A stretch of DNA of 46,788 nt from Elusimicrobia bacterium GWB2_63_16. Its GTDB lineage: Bacteria; Elusimicrobiota; Elusimicrobia; Elusimicrobiales; UBA9959. The notes under the pieces are model-generated. The model was not told the DNA's origin. It worked only from the letters and a program-made list of their open reading frames with translations, and did not search any database. Positions 15,355 to 24,627 of the stretch are shown in pieces. A program made the position numbers and the translations under genes. Position 1 is the stretch's first letter. Each line of letters starts with the position of its first letter. Where the stretch lies: contig MGTZ01000023.1 in NCBI GenBank assembly GCA_001799715.1, positions 10,610-57,397 of the forward strand. The letters are read 5' to 3'.

Positions 15355-16377
15355 ATGGAAACTACGGCGGACCGGATCCTCGCCCTGCCCAAGGCGGAAC
15401 TGCACCGCCACGTAGAAGGCTGCGTGCGGCTTTCCACCATTCTGGACCTCGCCGCTAAATACAAGTTCAGTTTGCCTTCAGCCGACCCGGCGGAGCTGGA
15501 CCGGGTTTACCGCCTGCGCGCCCCCGGCGCCTCGCTCACGGCAGTGCTGGGTATGTTCGGCCTGGCCCAGGCCTGCTTCGCCTCCTACGAGGCGGTGGAG
15601 CGCATCACCTTCGAGGCTCTCGAAGACGCCTATAAAAAAGAGAACATACGGCTGCTGGAGCTGCGTTACAGCCCCGACTTCATGCTCGGCAAGGCCGGGC
15701 TGGACTGGCAGCGCGCTCACGAGCTGATAGCGGCCGTCTGCGCCCGGTTCGAGAAGGATTACAACATGGTCTGCGGCGTGATAGTGATAGCCTCGCGCAG
15801 CTACGGCCTGGAGTCGGCCCGCCGCACCGTGGATTTCGCCGCGGCTAACAGGAAGTCGGTGATAGGCTTCGACCTCGCCGACAGCGAGAGCGACTACCCG
15901 TCGGCCCTTTACGCCGGCGCCGTGAAGAAGCTGCACGCGGAGGGCATACCGCTTACCGTGCATTCCGGCGAGGAGGGGCCGTACTCGCAGGTGTCCGAAA
16001 CCATAAAGGCGCTGGCGCCGCGGCGCATCGGCCACGGAGTGAAAGCCGCCGACGACCGCAGCGGCCGGACGGTGGAGCTGGTGAAGCGGGCCGGCGTCAC
16101 CATAGAGACCAACCCGTGGAGCAATTACCTGACGCGCGCCGTGCCTTCCGTGGAGGCGCACCCGCTGAAAAGTTTCCTGGACGCCGGCGTCAAATGCACT
16201 ATCGGCGCCGACGACCCCGAGATCCTCGCCACCGACCTCAACCACGAGTACCGCCTGGCCGTGGAGCGGATGGGCCTGTCCTTCGAAGACATACGCCGCA
16301 CGCTGCGCTGGGCGGTGGAGGGCTCTTTCCTGAGCCCCGACCGGCGCCAGCAGGCGGCGAAAGAGCTGGGACTTTAA
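15355..16377 (+). CDS. Adenosine deaminase family protein
   Basis: Predicted zinc-dependent hydrolytic deaminase of adenosine or a related purine (ADA/AMP deaminase family). In the 340-aa protein the metal-binding HxH appears as ELHRHVEG near residue 17, TVHSGEEG supplies the third His and the catalytic Glu, IGHGV the next His, and GADDPE the Asp pair. HRHVEG departs from the common H(T/V)HLDG, so the exact substrate (adenosine, adenine or a modified purine) is open. It follows the PfkB kinase by 12 bases and precedes an MFS transporter by 7, which suggests a nucleoside salvage operon. Confidence 0.87.
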   Translation: METTADRILALPKAELHRHVEGCVRLSTILDLAAKYKFSLPSADPAELDRVYRLRAPGASLTAVLGMFGLAQACFASYEAVERITFEALEDAYKKENIRLLELRYSPDFMLGKAGLDWQRAHELIAAVCARFEKDYNMVCGVIVIASRSYGLESARRTVDFAAANRKSVIGFDLADSESDYPSALYAGAVKKLHAEGIPLTVHSGEEGPYSQVSETIKALAPRRIGHGVKAADDRSGRTVELVKRAGVTIETNPWSNYLTRAVPSVEAHPLKSFLDAGVKCTIGADDPEILATDLNHEYRLAVERMGLSFEDIRRTLRWAVEGSFLSPDRRQQAAKELGL

Positions 16378-16384
16378 TTCAGTT

Positions 16385-17572
16385 ATGAACAACCTGCGCG
16401 CGCGCTGGCGGGACGCCGATCCCGCCTTTAAAGCCTTCCTGCTGGGCGTCTTTTTCCTGGGCATCAACGCCGGGGTCATCTCTTCGGCTTTCAATAACTA
16501 CCTCAACGACTCCTTCAGCCTGACGTCCAGCCAGCGCGGCTTCCTGGAATTTCCCCGCGAACTGCCGGGCTTCCTGGTGATCTTCATGACCGGCCTGCTG
16601 GCCGCCCTGCCGGTGCGGCACTGGGCCGTCATCACCGGCCTGCTCACCGCCGTGGGGGTGGCGGGCCTCGCCTTCCTGTCCCCGGGCTACAACGCTATGC
16701 TGGTCTGGATGCTGGTGTGGAGCGCCGGCAGCCACCTGTTCATGACGGTGGAGAGCGTGATGGGGCTGCGCTTCGCCAAGGCCGGCGGGCACGGCCGCCG
16801 GCTGGGCCAGATCAGCGGCATGACCAATTTCGCCGCCATCGCCGGCGCCGGGCTGGTGTGGCTGTTCGCCGCCGTTGCCGGGCCGGCCGTCTATAAATGG
16901 TCCTTCGCCGTGGCCGCCGCCGCGGCCCTCGCCTCGGCGGCGCTGTTCGCGAGGATGAAGAAGGGCGGGGAGGAGACCGCGCCCGGCGGGCGGCGCTTCG
17001 TCTTCAGGTGGCGCTACAAATGGTATTACCTGCTCAACATCCTGTTCGGCGCGCGCAAGCAGATCTTCCTGACCTTCGCGCCCTGGGTGCTGGTGACGCA
17101 GTACGGCGCCAGCCCGGCGGTGATGGCCGCCCTGGCGCTGGCCGCCGCCGCGGCCGGGGTGGTGTTCCGGCAGGCCTTCGGCGCGCTGACCGACAGGATA
17201 GGCGAGCGCCGCATGTTCATGGCCGACGCCGTGATCCTGCTGTTCATCTGCGCCGGTTTCGCCTTTACCACTTTCAGGCCCGCGCTGTATTTCTTCTTCA
17301 TTCTCGACAACCTGATGTTCGCCACCCGCATAGCGCGCACCACCTACCTCAACAGGATAGCCGAGGAGAAGTCTCATATCGCCCCCACCATCTCTTTCGG
17401 CGTCACGATAGACCACGCGGTCTCCATGACCATCCCCGCCGCGGGGGGCCTGCTCTGGGCGGCCTGCGGGTATAAGTCGGTGTTCCTGGCGGCGTCGCTG
17501 CTGGCCGTGGCCGGCTTCTTCGCCGCGCTGGCGGTGGATGACGTCCGGGCGGCGCGCCCCGGCCAGCCCTGA
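16385..17572 (+). CDS. Major facilitator superfamily transporter
   Basis: A 395-aa inner-membrane transporter with about 12 predicted spans. An arginine-containing loop after the fifth span (FAKAGGHGRRLGQISGMTN) and the second-half loop GALTDRIGERRMFMAD match MFS loop 2-3 patterns. Substrate is not recognisable; as the last gene of the kinase-deaminase operon it may carry nucleosides or bases. The C-terminus runs into the extended -10 element of ettA directly after the stop. A long antisense open frame covering this and the next gene is a high-GC shadow. Confidence 0.82.
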   Translation: MNNLRARWRDADPAFKAFLLGVFFLGINAGVISSAFNNYLNDSFSLTSSQRGFLEFPRELPGFLVIFMTGLLAALPVRHWAVITGLLTAVGVAGLAFLSPGYNAMLVWMLVWSAGSHLFMTVESVMGLRFAKAGGHGRRLGQISGMTNFAAIAGAGLVWLFAAVAGPAVYKWSFAVAAAAALASAALFARMKKGGEETAPGGRRFVFRWRYKWYYLLNILFGARKQIFLTFAPWVLVTQYGASPAVMAALALAAAAAGVVFRQAFGALTDRIGERRMFMADAVILLFICAGFAFTTFRPALYFFFILDNLMFATRIARTTYLNRIAEEKSHIAPTISFGVTIDHAVSMTIPAAGGLLWAACGYKSVFLAASLLAVAGFFAALAVDDVRAARPGQP

Positions 17573-17574
17573 TT

Positions 17575-17583
17575 TGCTAAAAT
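17575..17583 (+). promoter_or_regulatory. Extended -10 promoter of ettA
   Basis: TGCTAAAAT, starting three bases after the MFS stop, gives a leader of about 25 bases containing AAAGGAAC before the ATG at 17615. Confidence 0.5.
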
Positions 17584-17614
17584 TTTCAATCGGCGCGGTA
17601 AAAGGAACTTCAAT

Positions 17615-19303
<1,689 letters not shown>

Positions 19304-19321
19304 GCCGGCAGGGCCGAAAAT

Positions 19322-19353
19322 AAAAAAACCGCCGGATCTCCGGCGGTTTTTTT
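19322..19353. terminator. Bidirectional terminator between ettA and the ACT gene
   Basis: A perfect stem CCGCCGG/CCGGCGG over an ATCT loop, with seven A on the left and seven T on the right, symmetric for both converging genes. Confidence 0.95.
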
Positions 19354-19367
19354 GCCTGGCGGCGCTG

Positions 19368-19778
19368 CTATTTGGCTTCGGGATCCTTCTTGAGCACTTC
19401 AAAGGCCCGGTCCACGTCCGAGACGTTCATGAGCAGGCTGTCCGTGCCGCCGCTGTCGGCCGTGCCGTAGACGGTGGTGATATTGATGTTGTGCTCGCCC
19501 AGCAGCCGGGCTATGCGCAGCAGCTCGCCGGGCCTGTCGAGCAGCTTCACGGAGATCATCTGCGTCTCTATGGTGGTGAAGCCGGCCCCGGTGAGGATGT
19601 GGCTGACCTTGCGCTCGGCGTCCACGGCTATGCGCACTATGCCGGAATCGTCGCGGATCTCGGAGGCGATGCCGATGATGTTGACGCCCTCGTTGGCGAA
19701 CAGCTCCACGAACTTGGAGAGCGCGCCCGGCACATTGGGGAGGAACACGGTGTATTGTTTGACGAGTTTTACCGACAT
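19368..19778 (-). CDS. Tandem ACT-domain protein
   Basis: A 136-aa cytoplasmic protein made of two ACT domains, the ligand-binding fold that senses amino acids. The first covers about residues 1-65 (FLPNVPGALSKFVELFANEGVNI) and the second about 70-136 (LLDRPGELLRIARLLGEHNINI). No catalytic domain is attached, so it is probably a regulator or sensor. The ligand is not known. GGAG lies about seven bases before the ATG. The 5' leader, about 65 bases long if TTTAAT is its -10, contains a small GGGC-GAACA-GCCC hairpin. It is divergent from a membrane protein gene. Confidence 0.85.
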   Translation of the reverse strand: MSVKLVKQYTVFLPNVPGALSKFVELFANEGVNIIGIASEIRDDSGIVRIAVDAERKVSHILTGAGFTTIETQMISVKLLDRPGELLRIARLLGEHNINITTVYGTADSGGTDSLLMNVSDVDRAFEVLKKDPEAK

Positions 19779-19881
19779 AAAGGCTCCGGCTGCGCAGGAT
19801 GGGGCTGTTCGCCCGGTAGACCATTAAATAATTTTTAAGGGCGCAGGGGCAAGGCGACAAAAGTTATATAATCGGTTTGGA

Positions 19882-20418
19882 ATGAAGCTGCTGCCCGGGG
19901 GAAAATCCAAGGCGCTCTCCGCCGGCTCGCTGGCCGCGGCGGCGCTCTGCGCCGCCATGACGGTAAAGGCCGCCAGGGACCTGCTGATGCTGCTGCAGGT
20001 GCTCTCGGCCCCCGCTTTCTACCTGTCGCTGCGGAATGCCACGCTGCCCGTGGAGATGCCGCCGCTGGCCGCCTTCATCATCGGACATGTCCGCCTGTTC
20101 TTCGCTTTCCTGCTGCTGTTCTGGCTCTCCGGCCTGGTGCTGGCCGCCGGCGTCTGGGCGCGCCGGGAGTGGGCCCGCCGCGGCGCGGTGTGGCTGCTGT
20201 ACCTGACGGCGGCGGCCGCGCTGCTGCTGCTGGCGCACCCCTGGCTGGCGATACCGAAGCCGCTGATGTACGGCAGTATCTCGCTGGCCCCTGAATTCAA
20301 CGACGCCGTGACGGCCGCGGCCTTCTTCGCCAGGTTCGCTTCGGCCGTCTGCGGCGCGCTCACCCTGTGGTGGGCGCTGCTGCTGGACAGGGGGGAGCTG
20401 AAGGCCGAGTTCCATTGA
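19882..20418 (+). CDS. Small membrane protein of unknown function
   Basis: Not recognised. The 178-aa product has about four hydrophobic segments, including HVRLFFAFLLLFWLSGLVLAAGV and GAVWLLYLTAAAALLLLAHP, and a hydrophilic C-terminus. TATAAT at 19867-19872 lies nine bases before the ATG, so only about three bases of leader are expected and no ribosome-binding site is present. It may share a transcript with nothing else, since a hairpin and a further -10 element lie before nifU. Confidence 0.6.
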   Translation: MKLLPGGKSKALSAGSLAAAALCAAMTVKAARDLLMLLQVLSAPAFYLSLRNATLPVEMPPLAAFIIGHVRLFFAFLLLFWLSGLVLAAGVWARREWARRGAVWLLYLTAAAALLLLAHPWLAIPKPLMYGSISLAPEFNDAVTAAAFFARFASAVCGALTLWWALLLDRGELKAEFH

Positions 20419-20466
20419 TAGCGGGGCTGGGATTTAATAAAATATAGGAGTAATCCTGTCCTGCAT

Positions 20467-20493
20467 CCTTCCAATCTCTCCTGGAAGGTTTTT
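20467..20493 (+). promoter_or_regulatory. Terminator-like hairpin before nifU
   Basis: CCTTCCA pairs with TGGAAGG over an eight-base loop and is followed by five T. A -10-like TAAAAT (20438-20443) lies upstream of it and the nifU ATG 20 bases downstream. It either terminates the preceding gene or acts as an attenuator in the nifU leader. Confidence 0.45.
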
Positions 20494-20512
20494 GATACCA
20501 ACGAGGTCTATT

Positions 20513-21346
20513 ATGTGGAACTATACCGAAAAAGTCTTTGAGCATTTCAAGAACCCCAAGAACGTGGGAGAGATAGAGAACCCCGACGCCGTCGGCGAGG
20601 TGGGCAGCATAGTCTGCGGCGACGCGCTCAAGCTCACCCTGAGGATAGACAGGGCCACCGATACCATCACCGACGCCAAATTCAAGACCTTCGGCTGCGC
20701 CAGCGCCATCGCCTCCTCTTCCGCCCTCACCGAGATGGTGAAGGGCAAGAAGCTCGACGCCGCCGCCAAGATCACCAACCAGGAGATAGCCGACTTCCTG
20801 GGCGGCCTGCCGGGAGAGAAGATGCACTGCTCCGTGATGGGCATGGAGGCCCTCGAGGCGGCCATAAAGAACTACCGCGGCGGCAAGCAGGAGAAAGTGA
20901 TAGTGGGCGTGGCCGAGCGCGTGGTGTGCAAATGCTTCAGCGTCACCGAAAGCCATATCCTGAAGGCCATAAAGCTCAACAGCCTCAAGACCGTGGAAGA
21001 GGTCACCAATTTCACCAAGGCCGGCGGCGGCTGCGGCCAGTGCAAGGGCGAGATCGAGAAGATCCTGAAGGACTACTGGGCCGAGGCCGAGCACAAGAAG
21101 TTCTCCGCGATGACCGTCGTGGAGAAGATCAAGATGATAGAGAAGGTGCTCTCCGAGGAGATCAACCCCAAGCTCAAGGCCGACGGCGGCTGGATGGAAC
21201 TGGTGGACGTGCAGGGCCAAAAGGTCAAGCTGCGCTTCCTCGGCATGTGCCACGGCTGCCCCTCCTCCGGCGCCACGCTCAAGAACGTGGTCGAGAAAGA
21301 ACTCAAAGAGCGCATCGACCCGGCCATAGAGATCGAAGCGGAATAA
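20513..21346 (+). CDS. nifU: Full-length NifU-type Fe-S cluster scaffold
   Basis: Scaffold on which sulfur from NifS and iron are assembled into clusters for transfer to apo-proteins. The 277-aa protein has all three NifU modules: an IscU-like N-terminal domain with its cysteines (IVCGD, FGCASA, MHCSVMG), a central [2Fe-2S] domain (VVCKCF and GGGCGQC), and a C-terminal Nfu domain (MCHGCPSSG). Such three-domain NifU proteins also occur in anaerobes without nitrogenase, as general Fe-S assembly factors; no nif structural genes are visible here. Start chosen at the ATG preceded by GAGG, opening MWNYTEKVFEHF. nifS follows after nine bases. Confidence 0.95.
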   Translation: MWNYTEKVFEHFKNPKNVGEIENPDAVGEVGSIVCGDALKLTLRIDRATDTITDAKFKTFGCASAIASSSALTEMVKGKKLDAAAKITNQEIADFLGGLPGEKMHCSVMGMEALEAAIKNYRGGKQEKVIVGVAERVVCKCFSVTESHILKAIKLNSLKTVEEVTNFTKAGGGCGQCKGEIEKILKDYWAEAEHKKFSAMTVVEKIKMIEKVLSEEINPKLKADGGWMELVDVQGQKVKLRFLGMCHGCPSSGATLKNVVEKELKERIDPAIEIEAE

Positions 21347-21355
21347 GGGGGCGGT

Positions 21356-22555
21356 ATGGACAAGGTTTATTATTTCGACAATAACGCCACCAGCCGCGTG
21401 GCGCCTGAAGTGGCCGCCGAGATGCAGCCTTTCTTCACCGACCTCTACGGCAACCCGTCGAGCATGCACTTCTTCGGCGGCGGCAACCAGAAGTACCTGG
21501 ACCTCGCCCGCGAGCGCGTGGCCAGGCTGCTGGGCTGCGAAACCTCCGAGATAGTCTTCACCAGCTGCGGCACCGAAGCCGATTCCACCGCCATCTGGAG
21601 CGCCTTGCGCTCCTTCCCCGAGAAGAAGCATGTCATCACCACCAAGGTGGAGCATCCCGCCGTGCTCAATGTCTGCAAGCACCTGGAGACGCAGGGCTAC
21701 CGCGTTACCTACCTGCCCGTGGACGGCACCGGCCAGATCAATCTGGAAGACCTTAAAGTCGCGCTCACCCCGGAGACCGCTATCGTCTCCATCATGTGGG
21801 CCAACAACGAGACCGGCGTGGTCTATCCCGTGGAGGAAGCCGCCCGCATAGCCCACGCCAAGGGCGCCTTGTTCCATACCGACGCCGTGCAGGCCGTGGG
21901 CAAACTGCCTATCAACCTCAAAGAGACCAAGATAGACATGCTCTCCCTGTCGGGCCACAAGCTGCACGCGCCCAAGGGGATAGGCGTGCTCTATGTTAAG
22001 AAGGGTACCCGCTACTCTCCTTTCCTGATAGGCGGCCACCAGGAGCACGGCCGCCGCGCCGGCACCGAGAACGTGCCGTATATCGTCGGCCTGGGTAAGG
22101 CCGCCGAGCTCGCCCTGCAGAACCTGGAGAAGGAAAATACCTACGTAAAAACCCTGCGTGACAGCCTGGAAGCCGGCCTGCTGAAGATCCCCAACGCCCG
22201 CGTGAACGGCGGCGGGGCCCCGCGCCTGCCCAACACCACCAATATCAGCTTCGAGTACATCGAGGGCGAGAGTATACTGCTTATGATCAGCGAGAAAGGC
22301 ATCTGCGCCTCCTCTGGCTCGGCCTGCACCTCCGGCTCGCTGGAGCCGTCCCACGTGCTGATGTCCATGGCCGTGCCGCAGACCTACGCGCACGGCTCCA
22401 TCCGCTTCTCCCTGAGCGTCTATAACACACAGGAAGAGGTGGATTACATCATAAAGGAATTCCCGCCGATAATAGAGCGCCTGCGCGCCATCTCGCCCTT
22501 CGCCGACGGCAAGCCGCTGTTCGGTATGGACGCCTGCGATACGCACCACCACTGA
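21356..22555 (+). CDS. nifS: Cysteine desulfurase NifS
   Basis: PLP-dependent enzyme that takes sulfur from cysteine as an enzyme persulfide and delivers it to NifU. The 399-aa protein shows the N-terminal YYFDNNATS, HTDAVQAVGK, the PLP lysine in SLSGHKLHAPKG, and the catalytic cysteine in the loop ASSGSACTSG. The C-terminus ends in a histidine-rich CDTHHH, which is unusual and could bind metal. A purine-rich GGGGGCGG precedes the ATG. The operon with nifU ends at a hairpin terminator at 22575. Confidence 0.95.
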   Translation: MDKVYYFDNNATSRVAPEVAAEMQPFFTDLYGNPSSMHFFGGGNQKYLDLARERVARLLGCETSEIVFTSCGTEADSTAIWSALRSFPEKKHVITTKVEHPAVLNVCKHLETQGYRVTYLPVDGTGQINLEDLKVALTPETAIVSIMWANNETGVVYPVEEAARIAHAKGALFHTDAVQAVGKLPINLKETKIDMLSLSGHKLHAPKGIGVLYVKKGTRYSPFLIGGHQEHGRRAGTENVPYIVGLGKAAELALQNLEKENTYVKTLRDSLEAGLLKIPNARVNGGGAPRLPNTTNISFEYIEGESILLMISEKGICASSGSACTSGSLEPSHVLMSMAVPQTYAHGSIRFSLSVYNTQEEVDYIIKEFPPIIERLRAISPFADGKPLFGMDACDTHHH

Positions 22556-22574
22556 CCGCCCCTGAGCGGATATG

Positions 22575-22599
22575 AAAGGCGGGCCTCGGCCCGCCTTTT
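22575..22599 (+). terminator. Intrinsic terminator of nifU-nifS
   Basis: AAGGCGGGC/GCCCGCCTT stem with a CTCG loop followed by TT, 20 bases after the nifS stop. Confidence 0.85.
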
Positions 22600-22601
22600 G
22601 T

Positions 22602-22640
22602 ATTTTCATGGGAAAATTAAATATTTTCATTTGAAAATAT
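22602..22640. promoter_or_regulatory. Twin palindromic upstream activator sites (copy B)
   Basis: Two related sites 21 bp apart: ATTTTCATGGGAAAAT (22602-22617) and a perfect 20-bp palindrome ATATTTTCATTTGAAAATAT (22621-22640). The second is centred about 62 bp before the -24 GG of the promoter at 22691, nearly the same spacing as in copy A. Two helical turns between sites is typical for tandem enhancer-binding-protein dimers; the protein itself is not in this window. Confidence 0.65.
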
Positions 22641-22690
22641 ATTGGGCTGGGTTCTGTGTCCTCCCTGGGCAAAAGCCTTGTTTTTAGTAT

Positions 22691-22706
22691 TGGCATTAAA
22701 AATGCT
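22691..22706 (+). promoter_or_regulatory. Sigma-54-type -24/-12 promoter (copy B)
   Basis: TGGCATTAAAAATGCT keeps GG-N10-GC and matches copy A at 15 of 16 positions. Transcription would start near 22717, about 60 bases before the ATG at 22777. Confidence 0.65.
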
Positions 22707-22776
22707 CTGTATTGGTCAAGCCGGCCGTAAGTTTAAGCGGGGGTCGGGTACGGCCGGCCCAGATTTAAGGAGCGAT

Positions 22777-23262
22777 ATGAAAATAATGGTTAATATGGCG
22801 GTGATACTGATGGCGGCGCAGGCCTGTCCGGCCGCGGCCGGTACTGCCGCCATGGCGGCGCGGCCGACAGCCGTGAACGTGACGGTGGGGGAGCTTTCTG
22901 ATGTTTCGGGCGCTATTTCCGACGCCGCGGCTTCCGGGGATAATTACAAGGCCCGGGAACTGCTTTCAGAGCTGTTCTCCGGCGGCGTGAAAGCCGGAAA
23001 GCCGCAGCCTGTCTATGCCGACAAGCACTGCCCTTGCGCCGTGGCCGCGTCTTCGCAGCCCGCAGCTGCCGCCGAGCCCGCGGTCGTTTCAACCGCCGCC
23101 TCCGCCCCGAAGGCCCCGGGCATAGGGAGTCAGGCTAAGTCCAGCAATGCCGCCTCCGAGGCCGCGAAAAAGGAAAAGGAAGAAGCCCAGAAACTGAAGG
23201 GTTTCGCCTGGGGCGTGACCATAATGACCGTCGCCCTTATCTTCCTGATCATACTGCTGTAG
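22777..23262 (+). CDS. Exported protein with C-terminal membrane anchor, unknown function
   Basis: Not recognised. The 161-aa product has a signal peptide (MKIMVNMAVILMAAQACPAAAG), an Ala/Pro-rich middle with a KHCPCA cysteine pair, a charged stretch SEAAKKEKEEAQKLKG, and a C-terminal transmembrane helix (VTIMTVALIFLIILL) with no tail. Start chosen at the ATG five bases after AAGGAG. It is expressed from the sigma-54-type promoter at 22691. A decayed copy of its last third lies at 31078-31185, so the gene belongs to a duplicated family in this region. The tail-anchored layout suggests display on the outside of the inner membrane. Confidence 0.65.
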   Translation: MKIMVNMAVILMAAQACPAAAGTAAMAARPTAVNVTVGELSDVSGAISDAAASGDNYKARELLSELFSGGVKAGKPQPVYADKHCPCAVAASSQPAAAAEPAVVSTAASAPKAPGIGSQAKSSNAASEAAKKEKEEAQKLKGFAWGVTIMTVALIFLIILL

Positions 23263-23301
23263 TGGGGCGAAGGGCCTATGGCGGGCTAGGCCTAAGGTCA
23301 C

Positions 23302-23330
23302 TTACCCGCGCAAGTGTTCTCTGTTAAACT
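23302..23330 (+). promoter_or_regulatory. Candidate promoter of the 23.3-kb RNA
   Basis: Extended -10 TGTTAAACT (TAAACT at 23325-23330), with a weak TTACCC -35 at 17-bp spacing. Start of transcription would be near 23337. Confidence 0.4.
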
Positions 23331-23336
23331 ATCAGT

Positions 23337-23483
23337 GTCGTCCTTGGCCGCTTGTTGAGCATAGCTCCTGAAGCGGCACTGGCAAAGCCTTGTAATTTGG
23401 GGGATTGGCCCCAGAGTATCCACGATCCGGCCTTAACCGGATGTATCCAGGGAAAGCAAAGTAATATTTGCTTTCCCTTTTTT
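23337..23483 (+). ncRNA. Candidate structured RNA or leader of unknown class
   Basis: The stretch between the 22777 gene and the 66-aa peptide gene holds several strong stems. GCCGCTT (23347-23353) pairs with AAGCGGC (23371-23377) and encloses GAGC-ATA-GCTC. ATCCGG pairs with CCGGAT over CCTTAA (23425-23442). A perfect 11-bp terminator ends it. No known riboswitch class is recognised; GGCAAAGCC at 23381-23389 recalls one piece of the GEMM motif, but the rest does not fit. The peptide gene has its own promoter downstream, so this is more likely a separate small RNA of about 147 nt than a cis-acting switch. Confidence 0.45.
23450..23483 (+). terminator. Strong intrinsic terminator before the peptide operon
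   Basis: GGGAAAGCAAA pairs perfectly with TTTGCTTTCCC over a GTAATA loop, followed by six T. Confidence 0.93.
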
Positions 23484-23493
23484 ATTCGGCAAA

Positions 23494-23522
23494 TTGCTCA
23501 AAACTCGCAAAAGTGGTAAAAT
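23494..23522 (+). promoter_or_regulatory. Promoter of the peptide-radical SAM operon
   Basis: TTGCTC, a 17-bp spacer and TAAAAT. Transcription would start near 23529, with AGGGGA as ribosome-binding site five bases before the ATG at 23543. Confidence 0.55.
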
Positions 23523-23542
23523 ATAAATGTTAGGGGAAACAA

Positions 23543-23743
23543 ATGAAAAACAAAGATAAAGTTCTCGCGGCCTTTTTAGTTTCAATGGGGATGTTTTCGG
23601 CGTTGCAGGCAACCAAATATATAGCCTCCCTGTCCGACGCCGATAAGAATGCTTTGGTTCCGGCGGCCGCCGCTTCAAATGACGGGACCGTTACGCTTCT
23701 CTGTTCTACTGACTGGCCGGATACTAACCCTAAGAAAGCCTAA
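23543..23743 (+). CDS. 66-aa peptide, candidate substrate of the adjacent radical SAM enzyme
   Basis: A short gene with a good ribosome-binding site (AGGGGA), 17 bases before a radical SAM gene. The peptide has a lysine-rich start and a hydrophobic segment (VLAAFLVSMGMFSALQA), a middle SLSDADKNALVPAAAASNDG, and a C-terminal tail with Cys54 and Trp58 in TLLCSTDWPDTNPKKA. The layout of small peptide then radical SAM enzyme is that of ribosomally made, post-translationally modified peptides (RiPPs), with the tail as possible core. No known precursor family is recognised. The hydrophobic segment could instead be a signal or membrane anchor. Whether it is modified is not shown by sequence. Confidence 0.6.
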   Translation: MKNKDKVLAAFLVSMGMFSALQATKYIASLSDADKNALVPAAAASNDGTVTLLCSTDWPDTNPKKA

Positions 23744-23760
23744 GCAGACGCAAAGCAAAA

Positions 23761-24627
23761 ATGGTTACACGCCTATCCGGGTTTGTAGTTGTCCCCGGAT
23801 ATGCGTGTAATTTCTTTTGTGAGCATTGTGTCGCTGGAGGGCGCAGAGAGCGAGGGGGCCTTTCGCAAAAAGAAATGCGGCTGGTCACGGATGCGATCGC
23901 CCGCTATAAGGTGCGGTCGATATTTTTTACCGGGGGCGAACCCTCGCTGTATATCCGGAAAATCAACCGGATATTAGGGGGGGTAGACCAGGCTAGGCGG
24001 CTAAACGTGACCGTTACTACCAATGGGTGGTTCGCGACCACACCGAAGAGAACGGTCGATAAACTGATGTCGTTTTCAAAGCTTGATAGTGTACAGCTTT
24101 CCTACGATAAGTTCCATAAAAAGTTCCTGCCGGAAGGGAACGTGCTTAATTTGTTTGAAGCGTGTAAAAAACTTAAGAAACGTTTCAGCGTAGTTATGAG
24201 CGTACAGTCTCCTTTGGACCTTCAATTGGTCGGGCCGCTGAAAAAAATCGGTAAATTCACGATAGGGATTCAACATGTGCTGCCTTTGGGTGCGGCGAAG
24301 ACCAATGGCTTGGGTTACAAACGCCAGAGTTTCGATAAGCAAGTGCTTTTTGAGCGCTGTCCGGTAAGAGGAAAGATCGCGTATATGCCAGGGTATGGTT
24401 TTAGTGCCTGTTGCATAGCTCCGGAAATCGCCGGCCGCGGGAAGCCATATTTTTATCCCACCCCTGAGAAATTGCTTGAAAGCCGGTTTTACAACCTGGT
24501 TTCAAGACATACATTCAAGGAGATAGGAAAAAAATTGAACATATCCGAAGCGGATATTTCCGGAGAGAATTCGTCTCCATGCATGGTCTGCGCTGAAATG
24601 TTCGCAAAAGCGGGGAGATTGAAATGA
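23761..24627 (+). CDS. Radical SAM protein with C-terminal cysteine cluster
   Basis: Predicted S-adenosylmethionine radical enzyme, 288 aa. The [4Fe-4S] motif CxxxCxxC is C16, C20, C23 in ACNFFCEHC, and the SAM-binding TGGEPSLY follows at about residue 57. Further cysteines C200, C217, C218, C274 and C277 in the C-terminal third (FSACCIAP and SSPCMVCAEM) could hold an auxiliary cluster as in SPASM/Twitch peptide-modifying enzymes. No peptide-recognition (PqqD-like) domain is visible in it. It follows the 66-aa peptide and overlaps the next gene by four bases. Its DNA is clearly more AT-rich than the flanking genes, consistent with acquisition from elsewhere. Confidence 0.88.
   Translation: MVTRLSGFVVVPGYACNFFCEHCVAGGRRERGGLSQKEMRLVTDAIARYKVRSIFFTGGEPSLYIRKINRILGGVDQARRLNVTVTTNGWFATTPKRTVDKLMSFSKLDSVQLSYDKFHKKFLPEGNVLNLFEACKKLKKRFSVVMSVQSPLDLQLVGPLKKIGKFTIGIQHVLPLGAAKTNGLGYKRQSFDKQVLFERCPVRGKIAYMPGYGFSACCIAPEIAGRGKPYFYPTPEKLLESRFYNLVSRHTFKEIGKKLNISEADISGENSSPCMVCAEMFAKAGRLK

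Noticed and set aside
20513-22555. Nitrogen fixation locus
   Set aside because: Full-length NifU and NifS occur in many anaerobes for general Fe-S assembly. No nitrogenase or other nif genes are visible.
23376-23389. A fourth sigma-54-type promoter (GGCACTGGCAAAGC)
   Set aside because: The GG-N10-GC spacing is present, but the -12 half reads AAAGCC rather than TGC(T/A), and there is no upstream palindrome. A chance match is likely.
23337-23483. c-di-GMP (GEMM) riboswitch
   Set aside because: Only the GGCAAAGCC piece resembles it. The GAAA tetraloop stem and the receptor stem are not found, and the peptide operon has its own promoter after the terminator.
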